From NCBI RefSeq assembly GCF_023698535.1, contig NZ_JALJCL010000003.1:62001-126000 (forward strand): 64,000 nucleotides of DNA, given 5' to 3'. A program made the position numbers and the translations under genes. Under the pieces are notes generated by a model. The model was not told the DNA's origin, did no database searches, and worked only from the letters and a program-made list of their open reading frames with translations. This document shows, one piece after another, positions 17,949-27,200 of the stretch. Origin of the DNA: Halorientalis regularis. GTDB lineage: Archaea; Halobacteriota; Halobacteria; Halobacteriales; Haloarculaceae. Positions within the stretch are counted from its first letter, which is position 1. The number at the start of each line of letters is the position of its first letter.

Positions 17949-18707
17949 ATGACACGCAAAGACGAGTACTACAACCGGGCCAAACAGGAGGGGTATCGCT
18001 CCCGGTCGGCCTACAAGCTCAAACAGCTCGACGCGACGGCGAACCTGCTCCACGAGGGCGCGACCGTGGTGGACCTCGGGGCCGCCCCCGGCGGCTGGCT
18101 CCAGGTCGCCCAGCAGGAAGTCGGCGAGGCCGGCACCGTCGTCGGCGTCGACCGCCAGCGGATCGACGCCCTCGACGGCGTCGAGACGGTCCGTGGCGAC
18201 ATGACCGAGGACGCCACGAAAGACGAGGTGCGCGAAATCGTCGGGGAAGCAGACGTGGTCTGCTCGGACATGGCCCCGAACATGACCGGCGAGTACGAGC
18301 TCGATCACGCCCGCTCGGTCCACCTCGTCCGGCAGGCGCTGGAGGTCGCGCTCGACCTGCTCGCACCCGGTGGCGACTTCGTGGCGAAGGTCTTCGACGG
18401 GCAGGACCTCGACGACCTGAAAGCCGACATCGAGCCCGAGTTCGAGTACGTCCGCGAGGTCCGGCCCGACGCCTCCCGGGAGTCCTCCTCGGAACTGTTC
18501 CTCGTCGCGAAGGGGCGACTCACCGCGCCCGTCGCGGAGGGTGACACGGTGACCGTCGAGATCGTCGACACGGGCCACGAGGGCGACGGCATCGCCAAGG
18601 TGGAGGGCTACACCCTGTTCGTCTCCGGGGCCGAGGCGGGCGAGGAAGTCGAGGTGCGGATCGACGAGATCAAGCCGAAGTACGGGTTCGCACAGCGAGT
18701 CGAGTGA
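17949..18707 (+). CDS. rlmE: 23S rRNA 2'-O-ribose methyltransferase RlmE/RrmJ with TRAM domain
   Basis: 252 aa. The N-terminal domain is FtsJ/RrmJ: YRSRSAYKLKQLDATANLL, then motif I VVDLGAAPGGWLQVA, and VCSDMAPNMTGEYELDH with the catalytic Lys/Asp set (Lys in AYKLKQ, Asp in SDMAP, Lys in GDFVAKVFDGQ). It is expected to methylate a uridine of the 23S rRNA A-loop using SAM. The C-terminal ~60 residues are a TRAM domain (TVTVEIVDTGHEGDGIAKVE), an RNA-binding beta-barrel that archaeal versions carry and E. coli RlmE lacks. Its stop is directly followed by the stop of the convergent transporter (TGATCA). Confidence 0.94.
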   Translation: MTRKDEYYNRAKQEGYRSRSAYKLKQLDATANLLHEGATVVDLGAAPGGWLQVAQQEVGEAGTVVGVDRQRIDALDGVETVRGDMTEDATKDEVREIVGEADVVCSDMAPNMTGEYELDHARSVHLVRQALEVALDLLAPGGDFVAKVFDGQDLDDLKADIEPEFEYVREVRPDASRESSSELFLVAKGRLTAPVAEGDTVTVEIVDTGHEGDGIAKVEGYTLFVSGAEAGEEVEVRIDEIKPKYGFAQRVE

Positions 18708-19430
18708 TCAGCGGGGCTCGCCTCCGGTCGGAACGAGCGGCGTGTCCCGGGACCGGACGACCCCGACGACGGCGTAGACGAACGGCGTGTCGACAAGCGC
18801 GATCAGGAGTTTCAACAGGTACTGGCCGACGATCAGACTGGCGATCACGGGGAACGGCGGTGCGACGCCGACGCCGAGCAGTTCGGGGACGACCAGAAAG
18901 CCGAGCGTCACGAAGATCACGGTGTCGAGCAACTGGCTGGAGGCCGTCGAGGCGATGTTACGGAGCCACAGCCGCTCCCCGTCGGTGGCCTCCCGGAGCC
19001 GGTGGAAGACGATCACGTCCCAGTTCTGGCTCACGACGTAGGCCGCCAGACTCGCGATCACGATGTTGGTGCTCGCGCCCAGGACCTGCCGGAACTGGGT
19101 CGGGTCGATGCTGTTCGGGGCGGCCGGCGCGAGGATCGTACTCCAGACCAGCGCCAGCAGGACGAAGTTCATCGCGAAGGCGACGTTGACCATCACCTGC
19201 GCGGCCCGCTTGCCGTACAGCTCGGCGTAACAGTCCGAGGCGAAGAACGTCACGGCGTAAGCTAGCGCCGCCCCCGGCAGGGAGAGCGTCGCTCCCGTGA
19301 CCGGTAGGGAGACGGGGAGCGAGAACGCCAGGATCTTCGCGGCGGTCACCTGCGCGGTCACCAGCGCGGTGACGAACAGCGCGAGCAGGGCGACCTGCGG
19401 GACCGCGAGCGGCGCTGTTCGCTCACTCAT
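18708..19430 (-). CDS. Queuosine/archaeosine precursor transporter, YhhQ (DUF165) family
   Basis: 240 aa with about six membrane helices. Family landmarks are TAKILAFSLP near the N-terminus, YAVTFFASDCYAELYGKRAA, NIVIASLAAYVVSQNWDVIVF and LWLRNIASTASSQLLDTVIF. Characterised YhhQ members import 7-cyano- or 7-aminomethyl-7-deazaguanine. In archaea these feed archaeosine in tRNA. The transport role follows from the family and was not tested here. The gene starts inside the end of the upstream RHH regulator gene (eight-base overlap), so the two are probably one transcript. Confidence 0.88.
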   Translation of the reverse strand: MSERTAPLAVPQVALLALFVTALVTAQVTAAKILAFSLPVSLPVTGATLSLPGAALAYAVTFFASDCYAELYGKRAAQVMVNVAFAMNFVLLALVWSTILAPAAPNSIDPTQFRQVLGASTNIVIASLAAYVVSQNWDVIVFHRLREATDGERLWLRNIASTASSQLLDTVIFVTLGFLVVPELLGVGVAPPFPVIASLIVGQYLLKLLIALVDTPFVYAVVGVVRSRDTPLVPTGGEPR

Positions 19431-19596
19431 CGTCGAGTCGGCCCTGCCGCTGATCGATCTCGTCCAGCAGATCGAGCGTCTTCCGGATCGACGCCCGGAT
19501 CGCCTCGCTCCGGTTGACGAACTTCCCGTCCTCGCCGACGTGATCGTCCAGATCCTGCAACAGTTCCGCGGGCACCTCCACGCTTATCTTGGGCAT
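19423..19596 (-). CDS. Ribbon-helix-helix (CopG-type) regulator
   Basis: 57 aa. It is a single RHH domain: an N-terminal strand (MPKISVEVPAELLQDLDDHV), then a helix-turn-helix pair (NRSEAIRASIRKTLDLLDEI). Such dimers bind short DNA repeats and often control their own operon. It overlaps the start of the queuosine-precursor-type transporter gene by eight bases, which suggests co-expression and possibly control of that gene. ATG 19596 gives the standard RHH start; an ATG at 19614 is in frame but less likely. Confidence 0.85.
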   Translation of the reverse strand: MPKISVEVPAELLQDLDDHVGEDGKFVNRSEAIRASIRKTLDLLDEIDQRQGRLDDE

Positions 19597-19653
19597 ATCG
19601 GAATAATACCGCAAGCGCGGCTTAACGGTTTTCGTCGGTCGCTGGACTGGGGA

Positions 19654-19992
19654 TCACTCCGGCGGCAAGCCGTCGGCGATCCTGATGAGCGAGACCTTGC
19701 CGTCCTGATCGATGGTGATGGGGTAGCCGGCGTACGAGAAGGAGAGTTGCGCCTGCGCTTCGGGTGAGGGCGGGTTCTCGGACATCCTGGTCACGAGGTG
19801 ATCGATCCGGTCGTAGATCGGCGGGAGTTCCGTCACGTCGATCCCCTCGACCTCGGCGATCAACCGCAGGAGTCGGTAGTCGGCGTCGCCGGCTTTGGGT
19901 TCGATCCGCCGGTGAACGATCTCGTCCGCGCGGTCGTCTCCCTCGTCGCGGTCCACTCGGTCGTCACCGTCGGCCGGGCCGTCAGGTCCCAT
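19654..19992 (-). CDS. Stand-alone HalOD1 domain protein
   Basis: 112 aa. After an acidic N-terminus of about 35 residues, the rest is one HalOD1 domain (RLLRLIAEVEGIDVTELPPI, then LSFSYAGYPITIDQDGKVSL). HalOD1 is the 'halobacterial output domain 1', found alone or after response-regulator receiver domains; its biochemical activity is not established. It may take part in signalling. It is the next gene upstream of the RHH regulator on the same strand, 57 bases away. Confidence 0.85.
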   Translation of the reverse strand: MGPDGPADGDDRVDRDEGDDRADEIVHRRIEPKAGDADYRLLRLIAEVEGIDVTELPPIYDRIDHLVTRMSENPPSPEAQAQLSFSYAGYPITIDQDGKVSLIRIADGLPPE

Positions 19993-20078
19993 GCGAGGTG
20001 ATTGTTCACGCCGGTAAAAGCGACAATTATCGTGATAGTTCCGGAGTGGATACCCGAAGCCCCGGATCTACGTGCGGG

Positions 20079-22298
20079 TCACTCCACGGTGGGCTCCTGG
20101 GGTTGCGGGCGGCCCCGGCGACCGCCGAGCGTGATCAGCCACAGCAGTCCCAGGCCGGCGAGATAGGCCAGTGCGGCGGGGACCGCCATCAGCAACATGG
20201 TGAACACGCCCCGTGGCGAAATAAATGCCGCCAGCGCGAAGATCGCGACGACGACCTCCCGCCAGTACTTGCGCTGGGTCTGGTAGGAGGCGATCCCGCC
20301 GACGTGGAACAGCGCCATCGAGACGGGGACCTCCAGCAGGAGGCCGATCCCGACGGTCGTGTAGACGACCAGCCAGCCGAAGTTGTTGATCCGGTAGGCG
20401 ATCACCATGTTGGCCTGGATGGCGTCGGCGGCCAGCCAGGAGATGACGGCCGGCGCGACGAACAGGAAGCCGACGATGCTCCCGACGATCAGCCCGAGGA
20501 TCAGCGACCCGCCCCAGACGAGCATCACGCGGGCGTCGCCGCGGACCCAGCCCCGCGCTTTCAGCGACGGCCAGGCGTAGTACAGCAAGAGCGGCAGCGT
20601 CGTCACGATGGCCAGCAGCGTCGAGAACTTGATCTGGAAGATGAGCGCCTCGACGGGGTGGAGCGTGACGATGTCGATGCTCCCGCCGACGCCCTCGGGC
20701 ACCTTGCTGAAAAAGAGATTCTTGATCTCGCGAATCCCGCCCCGGTAGAGCCAGATGAACGAGCCGGCCAGCACGACCATGAACAGCCCGACCAGCCGGA
20801 ACGCCTTCGAGGTCAGCGACTCCAGGATGAAGGCGATGTCGTAGTAGTAGCCGCCGATGTCTTCCTCGGTGGTCTCGTCTTCGGTGAAGGCGTCGACCAT
20901 ACCCGCGGCGGTCTGGGTCGCCGTGCCGCCTTCCTCGTCCTCGTCGGCCGCGTCGGTCTCGCCCTCGGCCGCCTGCTTGCGGGCTTCGAGCTGGTCTTGC
21001 ACCTCGTCGTATCGGTCGAGGATCGCCTGTGCCTTCTCGTGGTCGTCCTCGTCCATGGCGGCCCGGGCCTTGGCGACGGCGTCGTCCTCCGAGAGGTCGG
21101 CGAAGGCCTCGGGCGGGGCCGCTCGCACGCCGCCCGCGTCGAGGGGGTCGAGGCTGATCTCGGATGGTGCGCCGGCGCTGGCGGGAGCCGGGCCGGATCT
21201 GGCCCGGTCGGCCGCACCCAGGGCCCGCGAGACGAAGACGAGCAGGGCGACCCCGACCGCGAACAGGGCGACGACGAGACCGAGGAGCGCCGCCGCGATA
21301 TCGTCCGGCAGGCCGAGGAGTCGGGAGGCCGGGGCCACCCGGAACGACGTGTCGAACGGTAGGGACGCGATGGCACGATTGGCCGCGGCGACGCCACCGC
21401 GGGTGAAGAAGCCGTAGACGGCGACGCCGGCGAGGAAAGCCACGCCCGCCAGGACGTTCCAGTTGGCGCGGGCGACGCCGGGCACGTCGATCTCACTCCC
21501 GCTCCGTTTGGCGACGACGACGATCTTCGTCAACTGGAGTGAGAAGGCATAGAGGATCAACAGGGGGATCGCCCACATGATCTGGGTGAACGGTTCTGGC
21601 GGGGAGAACAGCGCGCCGAAGACGAAGATCGCGACGACGGCGTGTCGCCACTTGTCCCGAAAGGTCTCGTAGGGGACGATTCCCGAGTACGCCAGCGCGC
21701 TCATCGCCAGGGGCAACTGGGCTGCCAGCCCGAACGAGATGGTGAGCAGGAAGACGAACTCGGCCCACTTGACGATGGAGTACGTGGGCTGGAACCCGAC
21801 GTTGTAGGCGTTGGCCGCCAGGAAGTCGAACATGATGGGGAAAAAGATGTAATACCCGTACGAAACCCCGACGGCGAGCAGGAGAACCGACATGAGGACG
21901 ATCAGGGCGATCTTCCAGCGGGCGACGCGCTCGCCGGGCCAGAGGCCGCGCTGGCGGAGGCCGTCCCGCGAGTACCACAGGAAAACGGGCAGGCCGAGCA
22001 GGATACCGACGACGAGGCCGATCTTCACCTGCAGGAGAATCACGTCGAAGGGCGTGCGAGCGATGATCTTGGTGGACTCGAACGCCTCTGGATGTTTCGC
22101 GGCCAGTCGGGAGAACAGGTCCTCTTTGAGGATCGCCCACCCGAACTCCCGGAGGGCGTAGATCGTCCCCATGAGGCCGAGGACGGCGACGATGAACACC
22201 TTCTGGAGGTGCGATTGGGCGGCCGACAACATCGCGCCGATCGTCTGTCGACCGCTATTGACGGCTCGGCGGGTGTCGTCGTCGATCGCCCCGGACAT
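20079..22298 (-). CDS. tatCt: Tandem TatC fusion translocase TatCt
   Basis: 739 aa. It contains two TatC domains in one chain, which is specific to haloarchaea. The first spans about 25-260 (VKIGLVVGILLGLPVFLWYS, then FGLAAQLPLAMSALAYSG) and the second about 480-725 (FQIKFSTLLAIVTTLPLLLY, then LLLEVPVSMALFHVGGI). Between them lie extra helices and a cytoplasmic, acidic linker (about 350-470). Around 14 membrane helices are expected in total. TatC recognises twin-arginine signal peptides of folded proteins, the main export route in haloarchaea. It is divergently transcribed from tatCo with 109 bases between the starts. Confidence 0.95.
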   Translation of the reverse strand: MSGAIDDDTRRAVNSGRQTIGAMLSAAQSHLQKVFIVAVLGLMGTIYALREFGWAILKEDLFSRLAAKHPEAFESTKIIARTPFDVILLQVKIGLVVGILLGLPVFLWYSRDGLRQRGLWPGERVARWKIALIVLMSVLLLAVGVSYGYYIFFPIMFDFLAANAYNVGFQPTYSIVKWAEFVFLLTISFGLAAQLPLAMSALAYSGIVPYETFRDKWRHAVVAIFVFGALFSPPEPFTQIMWAIPLLILYAFSLQLTKIVVVAKRSGSEIDVPGVARANWNVLAGVAFLAGVAVYGFFTRGGVAAANRAIASLPFDTSFRVAPASRLLGLPDDIAAALLGLVVALFAVGVALLVFVSRALGAADRARSGPAPASAGAPSEISLDPLDAGGVRAAPPEAFADLSEDDAVAKARAAMDEDDHEKAQAILDRYDEVQDQLEARKQAAEGETDAADEDEEGGTATQTAAGMVDAFTEDETTEEDIGGYYYDIAFILESLTSKAFRLVGLFMVVLAGSFIWLYRGGIREIKNLFFSKVPEGVGGSIDIVTLHPVEALIFQIKFSTLLAIVTTLPLLLYYAWPSLKARGWVRGDARVMLVWGGSLILGLIVGSIVGFLFVAPAVISWLAADAIQANMVIAYRINNFGWLVVYTTVGIGLLLEVPVSMALFHVGGIASYQTQRKYWREVVVAIFALAAFISPRGVFTMLLMAVPAALAYLAGLGLLWLITLGGRRGRPQPQEPTVE

Positions 22299-22407
22299 TG
22301 TCGTGCGGTGATTGCCGATACCCCGTTATCAACCTTTTCGATGCGCGTGGCCGCGCCGGGGCCGGGAAAAGAAAGTTTACAACAGCCCACCAGCTACTGG
22401 CCCTCAC
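22299..22407. promoter_or_regulatory. Divergent tatCt/tatCo promoter region
   Basis: A 109-base gap holding two opposing promoters. On the plus strand a TTTACAAC box (22376-22383) lies 25-32 bases before the tatCo ATG. On the minus strand TTGATAAC (about 22325-22332) lies the same distance from the tatCt ATG. Co-regulation of both TatC subunits from this region is likely. Confidence 0.55.
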
Positions 22408-23739
22408 ATGAGCGACGGCGAACCGGGGCTCTACTCGGAGATGGACATCGAGGGCCCCGACCGCCCGGAGCCGGATCCGAACCCGCCCGGCGGCGACCCG
22501 CCAGGCACAGGGACGGGCGCCGGCACACCCGGTGCGCCCGACGACGAGGAGATGCCCCTGACGGAACACATCGAGGAGATGGTCCGCCGGCTGGGCGTCG
22601 TCGTCCTGGCCATGGCCGTCGTCGCGGGCGTCGCCTTCCCGTTCGCCGACCGCCTGATCACGTTCCTCTGGTTCTCGTTCCTGCCGGGCGTGGCTTCGCA
22701 GTGTCCGCCGCCGGCCGGCGCGACCGCCTCGTCCTGTCCCCGCGTCTATCACCCGCTCTCGCTGATGATCGCCCGGCTGAAGGTCTCGACGCTGGCCGGC
22801 TTCATCGTCGCGCTCCCGGTGTTCGTCTACCAGACGTACCTGTTCATGCGCCCCGGGCTCTACCCCCGCGAACGGAAATACTACCTCGCGGCGGTCCCGA
22901 CGAGTCTGATCCTCGCGGGCGTCGGCGTCGCGTTCGCGTTCTTCCTCGTCTTGCCGGCCATCTTCACGTACTTCCTCTACTACTCCGAGAGCGCCGCTAT
23001 CATCGCCTTTGGACTGTCCGAGACGTTCAACCTGATGGTGATGATGCTCGGCCTGTTCGCCTTCATCTTCCAGATTCCGCTGTTCGTGATGCTCGCGATC
23101 ATGATGGGCATCACCACCCGCCGGTGGCTCGAAGCCCGCCGGCTCTACTTCTGGGGTGGGTTCCTCACCATCGCTTTTTTCTTCAGCCCCGATCCGACCG
23201 GGATGGCACCTATCCTGGTCGCGTCGACGATGGTCGTCCTGTTCGAGGGGACCCTGGGGCTGCTCCGGTGGACCGGGACGGACGCACGGACCGCCGCGGT
23301 CGACCAGGTGGCCGCCCTCCGCCCGCTCCTGTACACCATCGTCGCCGCCGTCGCCTACATCGTCAGTCCGGCCCCGATGCCGACGGGCTACTTCGGCCAG
23401 CTCCCGCCGGCCGTGACCGACGGCCTCGCCTATCTGGGACTGACCTCGGCCACACCGATCATCGTCGGGCTCGCCATCATCGGCGTCTTCGAGGGGATCA
23501 ACCGCCTCGTCCGGCGCGTCACACGCGATTACCGGGTCCGGCGAGTGCTGGCCCGCACCCGGGTCCCGGTCTGGCTCGGCGCGGTCGTCGTCGGCTACCT
23601 CGCCAGCCCCGATCCCGGCCTGCTCCGGCGGGTCGACGTGACATACCTCTCGACGACCGAGACGGCCATCGCCGTCGGCGCGGTGGTCGTGCTCTACGAG
23701 GGGGGTCTGGTGCTGTGGCGCTGGCAGCGCGGTCGGTAG
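22408..23739 (+). CDS. tatCo: TatC translocase TatCo
   Basis: 443 aa. A Pro/Gly/Asp-rich cytoplasmic N-terminus of about 50 residues precedes the TatC core: PLTEHIEEMVRRLGVVVLAM, then LKVSTLAGFIVALPVFVYQT, RERKYYLAAVPTSLILAGVG and QIPLFVMLAIMMGITTRRW. The core ends near residue 290. About 150 more residues add several hydrophobic helices not found in bacterial TatC. It works with TatCt and TatA-type subunits in twin-arginine export. ATG 22408 matches the leaderless TATA box at 22376. Confidence 0.94.
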   Translation: MSDGEPGLYSEMDIEGPDRPEPDPNPPGGDPPGTGTGAGTPGAPDDEEMPLTEHIEEMVRRLGVVVLAMAVVAGVAFPFADRLITFLWFSFLPGVASQCPPPAGATASSCPRVYHPLSLMIARLKVSTLAGFIVALPVFVYQTYLFMRPGLYPRERKYYLAAVPTSLILAGVGVAFAFFLVLPAIFTYFLYYSESAAIIAFGLSETFNLMVMMLGLFAFIFQIPLFVMLAIMMGITTRRWLEARRLYFWGGFLTIAFFFSPDPTGMAPILVASTMVVLFEGTLGLLRWTGTDARTAAVDQVAALRPLLYTIVAAVAYIVSPAPMPTGYFGQLPPAVTDGLAYLGLTSATPIIVGLAIIGVFEGINRLVRRVTRDYRVRRVLARTRVPVWLGAVVVGYLASPDPGLLRRVDVTYLSTTETAIAVGAVVVLYEGGLVLWRWQRGR

Positions 23740-23782
23740 GAAACGGACACACTCTTTTCGACCCCCGCCGAATCCCTGGTCG

Positions 23783-24421
23783 ATGACGACGGTCGTGGCA
23801 GTCCGACACGGCGAGACCGAGTGGAACCGCGAGGGGCGCATCCAGGGGTGGGCCGCCTCGCCGCTGAACGACCGTGGCCGCCGCCAGGCCCGCGCCGTGG
23901 GCCGCCACCTCGACGACACCTACGACCTCGACCGCATCGTCGCCTCCGACCTCCGGCGCACCCGCGAGACGAGCGCCCACCTCCGTTCTGCGGGCGAATT
24001 TCCCGAACCCGAGTTCACGAAGGGGTGGCGGGAACGCTCCTTCGGCGCGTTCCAGGGCCTGAGCTACGAACAGGTGTTCAGCGAGTTCCCCGAACACCGG
24101 GCCTCCTTCGGCATGGTGGGGCTCGAGAACACGCCCGAGCGCGGCGAGAGTTTGCTGGAGGCCCGCGAACGCGTCATCGCGGCGTGGGACGACCTCCTTG
24201 AGGGGGCCGGCCCGGACGAGGAAGTGCTGGTCGTGACCCACGGCGGGCCGATCTACGTCCTGCTGGCCCATCTCCGGGGGCTGGATCTGTCGGCGGCGCT
24301 GACGAACTTCTCGCAGGGTAACTGCGCGGTCAACGAACTCGAACACGATCAGGAGACCGGGGAAACCGAGATTCTGCGGGAGAACGAGACCGGATATCGG
24401 GACATCGGGGCGGTGGAGTGA
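23783..24421 (+). CDS. Histidine phosphatase (phosphoglycerate-mutase-like) family protein
   Basis: 212 aa. The catalytic R-H-G motif is at the N-terminus (TVVAVRHGETEWNREGRIQG, phospho-acceptor His9). SDLRRTRETSAHL follows, and the second catalytic His lies in VLVVTHGGPIYVLL. This fits the branch-1 histidine acid phosphatases, which include cofactor-dependent phosphoglycerate mutases and broad phosphatases such as CobC and PhoE. Sequence alone does not separate these. It starts 43 bases after tatCo on the same strand. Confidence 0.88.
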   Translation: MTTVVAVRHGETEWNREGRIQGWAASPLNDRGRRQARAVGRHLDDTYDLDRIVASDLRRTRETSAHLRSAGEFPEPEFTKGWRERSFGAFQGLSYEQVFSEFPEHRASFGMVGLENTPERGESLLEARERVIAAWDDLLEGAGPDEEVLVVTHGGPIYVLLAHLRGLDLSAALTNFSQGNCAVNELEHDQETGETEILRENETGYRDIGAVE

Positions 24422-24516
24422 GTGACGGCGTCCGTTCCGAGATACAGATCGGCTATCGAACGGCCAATTTCCGAGCGAAAGAAGTATTGACACGCTGATT
24501 GATTTGGGGACTACCG

Positions 24517-24765
24517 ATGTCCAGTCACGACGAGGAGGCGAACACGTCCAGCGGTATCAGTTCGGAGTCGTTCGCGAGGCTGTTGCTCGCACTCCTGCTC
24601 GGGTCGTTCGTCATCGGGACCGCGGTCGTGGCACCGGTCGAGTTCACGATTGCAGCCATCGTCGTCTCGCTTCTCGTCGTGATCGTCTTCCAGTTGTGGA
24701 ACCTGTCCCGTTCCGTAGCGGAACTGAATCGAACGATAGAGTCCATCGAAGAGCGATCCGAGTAG
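24517..24765 (+). CDS. Small two-helix membrane protein
   Basis: 82 aa. Two adjacent hydrophobic helices (FARLLLALLLGSFVIGTAVV and FTIAAIVVSLLVVIVFQLW) follow a polar acidic N-terminus. A charged C-terminal helix (LSRSVAELNRTIESIEERSE) has heptad character and may form a short coiled coil. I recognise no family. ATG 24517 is preferred to a TTG at 24499. It is convergent with larE. Confidence 0.65.
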   Translation: MSSHDEEANTSSGISSESFARLLLALLLGSFVIGTAVVAPVEFTIAAIVVSLLVVIVFQLWNLSRSVAELNRTIESIEERSE

Positions 24766-24823
24766 TTCGCGCGCCCGTGACTGCGCGACCAGCTCGTCGT
24801 TTGGGATCCGGTTTCGCGGACAG

Positions 24824-25717
24824 TCACTCCCCGGTCGGGTAATCGGTGTCGAACACGTCCTCGACGAGCGGTTCGTCGTCCTCGTCGTCGGGACTCACAC
24901 TGCCGGTCTGGTAGCCGTGGAGGTCGAGCGTCACGTGGTCGAACCCGAGGTCGCCGATGTGGTCGCGGGCGGCCCGCACGAAGTCAGGATCCAGCGCCAC
25001 GTCGAGTTCGTCCTCGGCGACCTCGATGCGGGCGAGGTCGTCGTGGTCGCGCACGCGGAATTGCTCGAAGCCCCAGGTCCGGAGGAGGCGTTCGGCCTTC
25101 TCGATGCGCGAGAGGCGGTCCTCGGTGACTTCCAGGCCCGTGGGAATACGCGAGGAGAGACAGGCCATCGAGGGCTTGTCGGCGACCGAGAGGTCGTACT
25201 GGCGGGCGATCTCCCGGACTTCGGGCTTGGTGATGCCGTGTTCCAGCAACGGGGAGTAGGCGTCGAGTTCCTCGACGGCCCGGAGGCCCGGACGATGCCC
25301 CTCGCCGGTGTCGGAGGCGTTCGTGCCGTCACAGACGACGCCGATGTCGAGTTCGCGGGCGCGGTCGTACATCGCCGAGAGGCGCATCGACCGGCAGTGA
25401 TAACAGCGGTCCTCGCCGTTGGCGACGAACTCGTCGCTTTCGAGTTCCGAGAACTCGACGATCTCGTGGCGGATGCCGATCTCGTCGGTCACCCGGTGGG
25501 CGTCGTCCAGTTCCTCGGCGGGGAGGGTCTCGCTTTTGGCTGTGCAGGCGACGGCGTCCTCGCCCAGGGCGTCGTGGGCCAGGGCGGCGACGACGCTGGA
25601 ATCGACGCCACCGGAGAAGGCGATCAACACGCCGTCCATCTCGGCCAGGTCGTCGCGGACGGCCGCGATCCTGTCCGAGACCGCGTCCGCGTCGACACTG
25701 GTGTCCTCGGCTGCCAT
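24824..25717 (-). CDS. larE: ATP-dependent sacrificial sulfur transferase LarE
   Basis: 297 aa. The N-terminal PP-loop ATPase motif is clear (VLIAFSGGVDSSVVAALAHD), followed by DRCYHCRSM and DGTNASDTGEGHRPGLRAVE. The sequence KPSMACLSSRIPTG carries the cysteine that in characterised LarE gives up its sulfur. LarE converts pyridinium-dicarboxylate intermediates to the thio-acids of the nickel-pincer nucleotide, the cofactor of lactate racemase and related enzymes. larB is also in this window (39013), but larC and a racemase gene are not. Some haloarchaeal homologues could serve other sulfur-transfer jobs. Confidence 0.92.
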   Translation of the reverse strand: MAAEDTSVDADAVSDRIAAVRDDLAEMDGVLIAFSGGVDSSVVAALAHDALGEDAVACTAKSETLPAEELDDAHRVTDEIGIRHEIVEFSELESDEFVANGEDRCYHCRSMRLSAMYDRARELDIGVVCDGTNASDTGEGHRPGLRAVEELDAYSPLLEHGITKPEVREIARQYDLSVADKPSMACLSSRIPTGLEVTEDRLSRIEKAERLLRTWGFEQFRVRDHDDLARIEVAEDELDVALDPDFVRAARDHIGDLGFDHVTLDLHGYQTGSVSPDDEDDEPLVEDVFDTDYPTGE

Positions 25718-25840
25718 GGCCCCGCTTCGCCGTCGTGGCGCAAAAGCCCGTTGTCTCGCGTCCGATACCGACGGGATGACTTAAATTGCCGGCAACTAAC
25801 GGCACCGATTATATCAGTTGAGAGGGGCGTGAAACGAACG

Positions 25841-27139
<1,299 letters not shown>

Positions 27140-27200
27140 GCGCGCCGCTGTCGTGCTGACCCGGGAACGCTTTTGCCCTCGGGTTCGGTAGGACGGGTCG

